DNA of 64,000 bases from positions 144,577,741 to 144,641,740 of the forward strand of contig CM043945.1 of the NCBI GenBank assembly GCA_014529385.2. The letters are read 5' to 3'. This stretch comes from Adiantum capillus-veneris (Eukaryota; Streptophyta; Polypodiopsida; Polypodiales; Pteridaceae). Position numbers and translations under genes: made by a program. Positions 43,500 to 53,864 of this stretch are shown in pieces; within the stretch, counting starts at the first letter, position 1, and each line of letters begins with the position of its first letter. Under the pieces are notes generated by a model. That model ran no database searches. It saw only the letters and a list, made by a program, of their open reading frames with translations, and was not told where the DNA came from.

Positions 43500-44250
43500 A
43501 TAGTGATGTATGCTCAAGTGATTTACCGCCTGGTATACCCCCTACACGTGATGTGCATCATGTCATAGATGTCCTGTCGGGTGGGCACTAAACCAGTGAG
43601 TAAACCACCTTATCGTATGAGTGCTAGTGAGGCCAAGGAGATTTAGAGTCAGTTGGGTGACTACCTTGCCCGTGGTTTCATTAGACCTAGCACTTTGCCT
43701 TGGGCATCACCAATTCTATTTCTAAAAAAAAAAGATGGTACTATGCGCACGTGCATGGATTATCGTGGATTAAATGCCATAATCATTAAGAACAAGTATC
43801 CTGTACCTCGAGTGGATGAGTTGTTTGATCAACTCCATGGGGCAAGATACTATACAAAGATAGATCTTCATTTAGGTTACCACTAGGTGCGTATCCTTTT
43901 GAAAGATATCTCTAAAAATGCCTTTAGAACACGGTTCAGACATTTGAATTTTTGGTTATGCTTTTTGGTTTAACCAATGCTCTAGCTACATTTATGACAC
44001 TCACTTACGATTAGTGTTCAAACAGCTACGAGCTCATGCTCTGTATGCTAAGAAAAGCAAGTTCAATTTCTTTAAAACAAAGATACATTACCTCAGTCAT
44101 GTGATCTCTTATTCTGGCATCAAAATGGACACTGACAAGGTCACTACCATTCTTTGATGGGCACATCCCAACACGGTTGAGGAGCTTCAAATCTTTTTAG
44201 GCATGGCTGGATTTTAATGACAATATATCCGTGATTATGCCAAAATCGCT
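43500..44250 (+). pseudogene. Element B reverse transcriptase, active-site box deleted
   Basis: 43653-43886 has the RT fingers and first palm motif ([24 protein letters not shown]), ending at a TAG. A broken frame carries F-G-L-T-N-A-L-A-T-F near 43965-43995. The next recognisable segment (Y-A-K-K-S-K-F-N-F-F, near 44045) is downstream of where the Y/F-x-D-D box should be, so about 30 codons with the catalytic Asp pair are gone. Thumb/connection follows with frame breaks to 44250. Confidence 0.8.
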
Positions 44251-44256
44251 GTTCCT

Positions 44257-44929
44257 ATGACGGATCAACTTAAAGCAAAAGGTAAGACCTTTTCTTGGAA
44301 AGAAGCCCAACAATGCAGTTTTGAACAACTCAAGGTAGCTGTAGCCACTGCTCCCATCCTAGCAATCATTGACCCACTTAAGCCGTTTGTGGTAGATACT
44401 GATGCTAGTGATAAAGCAATTGGTGTGGTACTTCTTCAGGAGGGAAGACCTATAGCATTTGAAAGTAAAAAATTGGATAGAGCTCAACATAATTATTGTG
44501 TCTATGAGAGAGAGCTCTATGCCATAATTCACGCTTTAACGAAAGTGGCGACACTATTTATATGGTCCCGTGTTTGAAGTAGTTTTTGACCATGAGAGTA
44601 TTAAATGGTTTACTACTCAAATGGACTTGAAGGGTCGTAAAGCTAGATGGACAAAGATCCTTCAAGATTATGATTGTAAGCTACGATATCGCAAGGGGCG
44701 ATATAATGTAGTAGCGGATGCACTAAGTCGGATGCCTCAGATTAATTTACTTGCTTTCACAAAAATAAAGAGTGAATTTTTGGAGTCACTGCGTGGCAAG
44801 TGTGCACAAGATCAATCATATGCTAAAGTGTGGAGTGCAGTTTTAAAAAGGGATTCCTCACACTCACATGTTTGTGTACAGCCAGATCAACATGTCTTTG
44901 CACAAGTAGATAAAAACTCCAACACATAG
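44257..44929 (+). pseudogene. Element B RNase H
   Basis: 44257-44577 has V-V-D-T-D-A-S-D-K-A-I-G-V-V-L (first Asp) and Y-E-R-E-L-Y-A-I (Glu). A frameshift near 44572 moves to 44570-44929, with F-D-H-E-S-I-K-W-F and the terminal V-V-A-D-A-L-S-R. Confidence 0.85.
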
Positions 44930-45285
44930 AGCTCCACCCCTACTCAGGGAGAGCTTAAGCGATGGAAGAATTTTTCCATTGATGATGGCTACTTACTCCA
45001 CAAGGGTAGAGTATATGTGCCAAAGGACTCAGACACTAGGCACCAAATATTATTGAGTGTCACGATAGTCCAAGTGCTGGTCATCCAGGTATTCGTAGGA
45101 CATATGCCTTAGTTTTCGACTGCAATTTTATTGGCCAGCAGACCTACATCATGGTGTTCAAGAGTACGTACTAAACTGCCAATAGTGCCAAGTAAATAAG
45201 GAAGAGCATCTCAAGGTAGGTGGAGTTTTACATCCTTTAGAGATTCCACAAGGTAAGTAGGAGAGTATCTCTATGGATTTTGTAG
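44930..45285 (+). pseudogene. Element B integrase, N-terminal part
   Basis: Degenerate zinc segment (G-H-P-G-I-R-R-T near 45080) with stops, ending at S-I-S-M-D-F-V, which carries the first catalytic Asp. Element D is inserted right after this, at 45286. Confidence 0.7.
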
Positions 45286-47942
45286 TGAGGCGGTCCGGGG
45301 CGGGCAACAAGAAGAGTGGCCTCTAGACACCCTTCAAGGCTCCCGTGCTGCTCAATGGGGCTGGGGCACAACACAACACAAACCAAAACAACAAACCCAC
45401 AGCCAAATCCCAACTACACAAGGGGCACCACCTAGTTTAAGAGCGAATTAGGATGCAAAAGAGGAGAATCGTTAGAGCAACCCACAAACAAGCAAGGAAT
45501 TTACACTAACCCTAACACCAATGGAACACTCTCACACACTAAAACACGAGAGAGAGAGAGGGAGGCTCGGGCTGCTTTGAAACGTATCGGCAATGATCAA
45601 GCAAACACAACTATATATTTAAGAAAGAGAGAGAAAGGGGGAGGGGGTGCTTGTTGCATTAATACCTTCTTACAAATCTGTCATGACAAATCAAAGTGAG
45701 ATTAGTATTTGTTCAACATAGCTTGCATAAATTTCACCACAACACATCACAAGAAAAGCCACCCCAATCACTGTCTTAAGGCCAAGGGAGTCCTCTCCAC
45801 CCTGTCGCCCCCTTACAGTATGTGGGATTTATGGCTAGATTGATGACAACACTAGAGACAAGCTATCAAGAACTTAACAAAAAACACCAAGACACTTACG
45901 CATCATTGTTGTCCATTACTTCACGTTGGAAGGGAGACAAAATATCCAAGCTTAGTCCAAATCCACCCTCCTTGATTCAGCAAATGTTGGGCTTACACTA
46001 GTAGGAGAAATGATAGATTTCCTACTCTCAATTGAATTATCACTCTCTCTCTTACAATGGCATAGAGTTCCCTTGCTAATCCCCTATTACAACACATGCA
46101 CATGCATAAGACAATGAGCTTCCACTCAAGAGCTCCTTCTAGAGAGGTTGAGCTTGGCTTCTCAAGCTATAGCATAGTGCTCTTGCTTATGGCTCCCCCT
46201 TTTGTGCTAGCTACACCCTCCTTTTATAGCAATTTTGAAGGCTAGGGTTACTCCTCTAACCATGGTTGGGTTAGATTTTCAGCAATTTATCTAATTTCTT
46301 TTGCTTGGAATTATCAAGAAGTTGGTGGGGAAAGAGAGAGGAGAGAAATGGAGGTGATAGGACTTTTCATAGTGGGTCAGTGTTAGTAGAGTTAGTATTA
46401 ATTTACAAATGGAATTGGATATTTACAATGGGAGTATCCATGTAGGATACAAATAAGGAAGAAAAACTCTTAAAAGGTAAGAAAAGGTGGATTTCTTACA
46501 AGGTTGATGCTCCAAGTGTCTTGAGTAGGGCCAATTTTGACGCTTGTTGACGGTCCACTAGCTTTGACGGTACATTTTTTCTCCACTCTTGACCTTCCTT
46601 GAGAGACAAGGTAATTGAAGCTGAGTAATCAACCACCATGATGCTGTCTTTTAAGAGAAGAGGCTGAATTTTGTGGTTTTTTTGATAGATATGGGTAAAT
46701 TGGAGGAGGAAAAATGAGACTAGGTGGTCAATTTTGGAATGGAATTGTGTGTGGGAGGTATGAGTTCACCATGGTTTCTCTTATTCTTCAAGGTTGAGGA
46801 GAAGGTGAGTAGGGTGCAGAGAGGAGTGGTGAGAGAGGTGGGGATGATGAGTGGAGAAGTGTGTGTGAAAGAAGAAAATGATAAAGTGGAAGAGAGAGTG
46901 TGGCTGCATAGCATGGGAAAACTGGGGTCCACTAATAAAATCATTGCTCACAGCTCGTAACTCAAAAAAACATGAAAAAAGTTGAGGCAAAAGTTCAGCC
47001 CACGAGCTACAACTTTTGTTTGTATCACCTTTTCAAATTCGGAGAGCAAGTGAACTTTAAAAATTTAGCAAAACCGATCGTTTTTTTCCACTGCACAAGG
47101 TCCTTGTGGGGTCCTTCTTTGGATGATTCTTTTGAATACCTCCAAGAGTGAGCCCTCCATAGTGCATGTATGCATGCCACCTACCCTTGACCTTATTTGG
47201 TAGGTCTATAATTGAAGATATTGTTGAGATCATGATATAAGTGAATAGTACAACTAAGAAAATCAAATATTGAGGGGTCTAAAAAAATATGTACATGTCA
47301 AATATAAATAATATAAGTGGAAAAACTATAAAGGGGTCAAAAGAAATCTCTCTCATTATGAGGCTACCATAAAAAGATAAATATTTTCGGTGTTCTAATT
47401 TTTTTAGAAAAAAAAAAAAAAGATGTAGGAAGGGAAAAATCACAATAGTGAAAAATTATACACATAAATAAAACTAGTTTTTTTTTTGATTTTTGTTGGG
47501 GTGGAGTTACACCAAATATAAGAGAAGCTTACATGAAAATATTGCTACATGGAATAAAGAGTATGAAAAATGGTAAGAAAAATTGTGGTAATGGTGAGGC
47601 AATGTACAGAGCATAAATAACACACACCTAGGTAGAAATATTTAAATAAATACCAAAATAATTATGAAAAAATTCTTTTATTTAGGCCCTATATACAAAG
47701 AAATATTTACATACGCATGGGCCATAATATACTTATATTTTTTATTTTTTTTTATTTTTTTGGCTCAACTAGCCCAATGACTAGCTAATTGAGGGTTTTT
47801 TAAGAAGATATGGGAAAAGTCCCGTGACTCACGCACGCCTATGTACAGTGAAATGGTAGGGATAGCCACAGTGTTTGGGTGATTTTGGTAGGGTGAGGTA
47901 ACTCACTGTGGCAATTACAAAGAGCCGAAAAAACGGCTATCA
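45286..47942 (-). repeat. 3' LTR of element D
   Basis: 2657 bp. Plus-strand reading starts TGAGGCGGTCCGG and ends CGGCTATCA. Matches 53865-56530 apart from about ten substitutions and a 9-bp indel. Small frames inside it (46720-46990, 47057-47266) recur identically at 55308-55578 and 55645-55854 only because the LTR is repeated. Confidence 0.95.
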
Positions 47943-47970
47943 TTAGCCCTCCCCCTTGATGATGGTATAT

Positions 47971-50900
47971 TCATGTACCATCATAGAGCATCTTTTCCAG
48001 AGAGAGTGCTTCAGAGTCCTTGACGAGATTTTCATTGTTTGGCCCCTCAGAATTTTGGCTGGAGTTACAATCATGCTTCATGTAACAATACTTACATGAG
48101 ACAGCGGCCTTTGGACAGATCTTTGGTAGATCCTTTGGTAGAAGGCGACTCAAATAGGGCTTCAAGCGATACCCGTTTACCTTCCTGGAGTGCTCTTTAC
48201 CATTCAAGTCCATAAGCTGATAGTAACTAGAATTGAAAGCCTTCTTGACTATGTATGGCCCTTGCCATCTAGTTTCAAACTTGGCATCAAAACGATTGTC
48301 AAGTCGATTGTCATACCTTAGCACAAGCTCTCCTTCCTTGATGCCTTTGTCCTTCAGTTTCTTGTCGTGCGTTTCTTTCGCTTGTGTGGCTTTCCTCTTG
48401 TAGCACTCATATGCTGCTTCTCTTTTCCACTCAAGCTCCTCTAACGTAAGAAGTCGATCCATCCATACCTCTTGATCATCTTGTGCTCCTTTGCCATGAA
48501 GTTGCATTGTTGGAATGTTGAGCTCGATAGGCTGCAAAGCCTCTTGACCATAGACCAAGTGAAATGGTGTGAACTCCGTGGCTTCCCTATATGTGGTTCG
48601 ATATGCCCACAAGGCACCATCCAAGAAGTCATCCCATAATTTTGTCTTGTTTTGCACCATCTTTCTAATGATTCCTGCAATGACACCATTAGCCTTCTCC
48701 ACCAAACCATTTGACTGTGGGTAGTATGGTGTGCTATGACGATGTAGAATGTGAAGCTCTTCACAAACTTCTGTGAGCAAGCCCTTCCTAAACCTTGGAC
48801 CATTATCAGAAACAATCTCCAAAGGTGTGCCAAATCTGCAACAAATGTGATTGTACACAAACTTGCTAACTGTCCTCTCATTCACTCTTGCCACACTTTG
48901 AGCTTCCACCCACCTAGTCATATAGTCTACAGCCACTAGAATGTAGAGTTTACCATTTTTTGTCCTAGGCAGAGGACCCATAGCATCAATGCCCCACTTT
49001 TCAAAGGGTCCATTTGCAAGCACTATTTGCCTCGGGCCATGCACCAACCTTCTATTTCCATTTATCTGACAATTGTGACAGCTTTTACACCAATGTTGAA
49101 CATCCACATGCAAGCTTGGCCAAACATACCCCGCAAGCAAAATCTTCTTCACAGTTGATTCTTGGGCAAAATGACCACCACATGCCTCTTCATGCAAACC
49201 TTTTAGAATGGCTGGAATTTCCTCGATAGTTGGTACTCGTCTGCACACTTGATCCTTCCCTCTTTGATAGAGGGAGCCTTCTAGGAAGACATACATGCTT
49301 GCCTTCTTCATGAGTCTCCTCTTCTGAGCTTTTGTGAAGTCTGGTGGAAACTCACCCTCCAAAATGTAGCCAATGATGGGAGCCAATGACTCCAATCCCT
49401 GGTACCTCGGTTGCTTCACAGCAGCCGCCACCATGATGACCTGCACTTCTTTCTTTACACATGCAACGGCTTGTTGTGCAAGTAAATCAGCATCTTCATT
49501 TTGTTTCCTAGGAATATGATATAGTTGCACTTCTTCAAATTGATTAAACAATCTACGAATGGCATGAACTTTTGTCCGTAAGCTTTCATTCTTGCATGCC
49601 CAAATACCTAAAATCTGTTTAACAATGAGAAGTGCATCTCCCTTTACCATGAGACGTTGTATCCCTTGGCCAATGCACATCTTCAAACCATGAATTAGTG
49701 TGTCGTATTCTGCTTCATTGTTGCTAGCTGAACTTGGTAGATTGAGCTTCTCTTTCATGACCACCTCTCCACTTGGGTTGAGCAACACTAGCCCTCCCCC
49801 TGCTTTTCCTGTGGCTCGACGAAAAGCTCCATGAAAGAACAAGGTAAAAGCATTAGGAATACTTTTTGGTGGTGGTAATGGTAGGGTCTTTACTTCAGGC
49901 ACCTTAATCTCCTTTTCATGCACCCTATAAGTGAGAATCCCTGCCAATTGTGCACGCACACTATCTTCTACCTTGAAAGAGTATTGAAACTCTTGCAACT
50001 CCATAATCCACTTTGAGATCCTAGTACTAAGATTCATTTGAGATGACACCCAAGGGAACAAATTCTCTGCAGTGAGAATTACAAAAGGTTTTGGTAGCAG
50101 GTAGGATCTAAACTTTCTCACCGCAAACATGAGAGAAAGCATCATGAGTTCTGCTTCTGTGTAGTCTCTCTCCAAAGCATTCATGACCCTACTAGCAAAG
50201 TAGATGGGTCGCATCCTTGTACTGTGGGGATCTTGTTGTAGCAACACAGCACCAATTGTTTCCCTTCCAACACTAGAGCTAACAAAGAATGTGTACTCCC
50301 AACAAGGAGGCATGAGTGTTGGTAGCTCTGACAAAATGGCTTTAATGTTACAAAAATACTCTTCAAGCTCATCAGACCATGCAAATTCTACTTGTTGTGT
50401 CAACTTTTGCAAAGGGTGAAGCAACTCCGAAGCTAAGTGAATAAAGCGTGACATATACTTCACTTTTTGAATGAATGATATGACCTCTTTGAGATTCTTG
50501 GGTGAGGGGAGCTCAATAAGAGCCTTTGCCTTTGAAGGATCCACCTCAATGCCTTTACAGGAAACCTTGTGACCAAGCAAGATCACTTCATTTTTAGCTA
50601 TGTGACACTTGTCGGGGTTGAGTTGACCTCCCATGTCATAGAGCTTCTTTAAACCTTCTTCTACCCTTTATAGATGCAATGATTTTGAGCTATAAATGCA
50701 GAAATCATCAATGAACACCCTAATGGACTTTCCAAAGAATGCTTGAAACACCATGTTCATGAAGCGTTGGAAAGTTGCAGGAGCATTTGTCAAGCCAAAT
50801 GGCATGACTCTAAACGCATAACAACCCCAAGGAGTGATAAAGGTTGTTTTCAATTGATCCTCCAATGCGATACCTATTTGAAAGTAACCCGAGTAGCCAT

Positions 50901-53250
50901 CACACACAGTGTACTTCTCATGACCAGCTACTTCATTTAGTATCTCATCCTGAAATGGGAGGGGAAAGTGATCTCTTTTTGTTGCCTCATTAAGTGGACG
51001 ATAATCCACACACACCCTCCACTTGCCGTTTTTCTTAGGAGTGACAACAACGGGAGAGACCCACTCTGAATTCTCCACTGGATAAATGAAACCTGCTGCT
51101 AGAAGCTTTCTTACCTCCTTGAGTAAAGCCTGCTCCTTGATGACTCCTAGCCTTCGTAGCTTCTGAGCCTTAGGTGTGGCCTCTGGCTTCAACTCAATTT
51201 TGTGTTGAACAACATCTACTCCACGCACATCGGTGTAGTCTTTAGCAAAAAGCCTAGGAAATTTCCTTAGCACACATTTGAACTCCTCTCTTTCATCCTT
51301 TGTAAGTGTTGTTGATAGCATACCTTCCAGCATCCCTTCATCTTGAACACCTTCGTTCTCTTGAGGACCTACCTCCTCCAAGCCTTGACAAGAGGTCTCT
51401 TGGTTGCTTGGCTTAAACCTTACCCCCATGACTTCGATGGAAGACTCCTCTTCAGTAATGCTACCGCTACTTTCTTCTTCTGAAGTGCTATCGGTCCAAC
51501 CTTCTTCCGTATCACTTTGAGATGATTCTTCATGGAGCTCCTCTTGGCGTTGCTCCTTCATGTCAAAGACAACCTTCTTATGATTGTCATTCCTGCAAAT
51601 TAATTTCCTACTCTCCCAATCCTGCAAAGCTCGCATTTTCATTAGCCATGGTCTTCCTAGGATAAATGGGTAACCATTTCCCTTGGTAGACATGACATAG
51701 AAATCCACTGCCTTCCTAATGCCAAAGGCCTCCACAAAAACATTTTTACAAATGCCTACGCACCTAGCCTTGCTATTGTTTGCCATTTTCACTTTGATTT
51801 CAGGTGTCTCATGGATGTGCATGCCTAGTCTTTGCATGAGTCCCTCTGTCATGATGCAAATTTGTGCACCCCCATCCACTATACCTTTCCTAACCAATCT
51901 TCCTTTGATGTAACAGTCTAGCACCGGTGTAATGTCCTCATTCATTTCAGCTTGTGCAATTTTTACAACAGGCACACTCTCTTTTACCTTTCTCCTAGTG
52001 CTAACTGCCCTTGTTAAATCCCTCCTAACTTGTGGACATAATGCAAGAAATTGAGGCCATGAAATATCAGGACCCTTACCTCTCATGTCTTCTAACAAGT
52101 CGTATGGAGCCATACCATGTCCAAGAGGGAAGTCTTGGAGATTGATACGACGTCGAGTCCTCTTGGTTTCCTTGGTTTCCTTTGCCTTCTTGCCTTGTCT
52201 ATGGTCACTTTGTGATGTGACTCCTTCTTTCTCCTTACCTTTTCCTCGGCCACGCTTAATGCCATTTGCTTCCATGTCAACCTCATTTGAGTTTGTCACC
52301 TCTACCACATGCACATTTGGATCTGGCAAAGGTGGAACTCCTTCTACCCCTTGTGGAGGTGGTCTTGGTCCATTTGGCCTTTGTAGAAGCCTTGGTTGTT
52401 GACCAGCTCCTTCTCCTGCATTCATCACTGGGTAATTCATGTAAGGTCTCCCTAGCTCTCCATGGGGCCAAGGACAATTATACATCCCATGTCCAGACTC
52501 TCCGCAATTCCAACATTGCAAGACTCTCCTAGGTCGTGGATCTCGCTCTTCAGACTTCTTTGCTTGTCCCTTTGGACCTACAGCTTGTGCAAGGTGAATT
52601 GACAGGCTGCTTAAAGATTCGTTTAACTTCTCAATTACTTCCGCCGTTACCTCAGGAAGATCTATCGATGTTGATGCTTGTGACTTACCTTTGGGTCTAA
52701 GACCTTCTATTGGAACCTCTCCCCTTAAGCACTTGAGTTTCCTATATTTCTCAGCAGCCCTAGTTTCAGCTGCATCAAAGGTAGCAGGTGCACCCGCCTC
52801 AACTTTTACCTTAAGGTCAGGAAAGAGTCCGGCTATGAACCTCTCCTTCTTTAGAAATTCTGCACCATCACCAGGGTTAGCAACATTTCGTATCCATAGA
52901 GCCCAAAGACGTAGAAACTCTTGCTTGTACAAGTAGTAGTCATCTAAGTCTTTTTGCTTATGAGAAACAATGTCTTGCCATAATTTTTGAGTGTTTTGGG
53001 GATCAAAGAAGTATTTCTTGAAACGATTCAAAACTTCTGTGTAATTCCCCTTAACTTCCTCAGGCAAAGAGTCAAACCAAGTGCTAGCATCTTTCCTAAG
53101 GACCACCTCAAACATTTCTACACGTTCTTGATCAGTTATTATCCTCTTGATACGGCAAGACATCTTGAAATTCGCTAAAAATAATTCTGCATCCTCTCCA
53201 GGCTCTCCAAAGAAAAGAGGATACCCAGACATTTGGCGTTGGCTTTCCAT
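47971..53250 (-). CDS. Element D gag-pol polyprotein, one in-frame TAA
   Basis: A single frame of 1760 codons from the ATG at 53250 to the stop at 47971, broken only by TAA at 50668-50670 (codon 861; the context suggests CAA to TAA). Domains: gag; zinc knuckle C-W-N-C-G-E-S-G-H-G-M-Y-N-C (codons 246-259); protease I-V-D-G-G-A-Q (Asp at 459); RT with V-F-I-D-D (848). A degenerate RNase H has F-F-V-S-S-S-V where an Asp is expected (near 990). A second RNase H has F-F-H-G-A-F-R (codon 1140, His in place of the usual Asp) but keeps E (N-E-A-E-Y), D (V-K-G-D-A) and D (E-D-A-D). Integrase has complete H-H-C-C and D-D-E motifs (G-I-D-A-M, S-D-N-G-P, L-V-E-K-A-N) and a GPY module. Apart from the stop and the His change, it looks fully coding. 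Confidence 0.93.
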
Positions 53251-53335
53251 TGAATTGATTTCAAAGTGACACCCGTTTTTGTTTTTCTTTCTTAAAAAGA
53301 TTTACACAATAATGTTTTCTAGCTTGCAATCTATT

Positions 53336-53554
53336 CTACAACAAAATAAAGATATTCACATCAAACGACCTATGATAATCAATAAGAGGTAGGATGACAG
53401 GGTTTGGTGATGCGAGAATTTCTCCTACTCTTTGGGCACCAAACATGAACACCATACGTTGTTGAAAATGGATTTTCCTACTAATTGCAATGTTTATTCT
53501 AATGTGTGGAGTGAAATGGAAGGGGAAAACCTCTATTCCTGGGCCATTATCCAT
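53336..53554 (-). CDS. Small leader frame b of element D (72 codons)
   Basis: Opens with ATG at 53554, ends TAG at 53336, 85 nt before the gag ATG and in a different frame from gag. Its C-terminal 54 residues align without gaps with frame a (25 identities by eye, many conservative changes), sharing N-P-x-I-L-P-L-I and D-V-x-I-F-x-L. No known family. It could be a uORF, a remnant of an old coding exon, or a duplicated leader structure that happens to be open. Confidence 0.4.
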   Translation of the reverse strand: MDNGPGIEVFPFHFTPHIRINIAISRKIHFQQRMVFMFGAQRVGEILASPNPVILPLIDYHRSFDVNIFILL

Positions 53555-53575
53555 GGTCTATACATGACCTAATGC

Positions 53576-53788
53576 TTAAAACAAAACAAAAATATAGACG
53601 TCCAAACTAAGGTCGTACCTAATGAGAGGCAAAATAAAAGGATTTACTGAAGCGTTAATCTCGGCCAACCTAAGAGGACCTAAAATTCTACGAATGACAC
53701 GTTGAAATTGCAACTTAGTACTAACAATTATGTGTACCTTTTGCCTTGCAATGGGAATGAAGGGATCGTACAAATTATCGTGATTCAT
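53576..53788 (-). CDS. Small leader frame a of element D (70 codons)
   Basis: Opens with ATG at 53788, about 75 nt inside the primer-binding site, and ends TAA at 53576. Frame b starts 21 nt later in the same frame, so readthrough would fuse them. The two share 46% identity over 54 aligned residues, with substitutions such as I/V, L/F and K/R. That the similarity is clearer in protein than in DNA suggests past selection on the protein, but this was not computed. Confidence 0.4.
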   Translation of the reverse strand: MNHDNLYDPFIPIARQKVHIIVSTKLQFQRVIRRILGPLRLAEINASVNPFILPLIRYDLSLDVYIFVLF

Positions 53789-53864
53789 GCAAGCTACTTG
53801 ATTATGCTAAAGATTGAGCCTTCACAAAACATACACAAGCCTGTCCTCCGTGGGGGCACCAATT

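Noticed and set aside
46720-47266. Small frames duplicated exactly at 55308-55854
   Set aside because: The duplication is that of element D's LTRs; no sign of protein-level selection.
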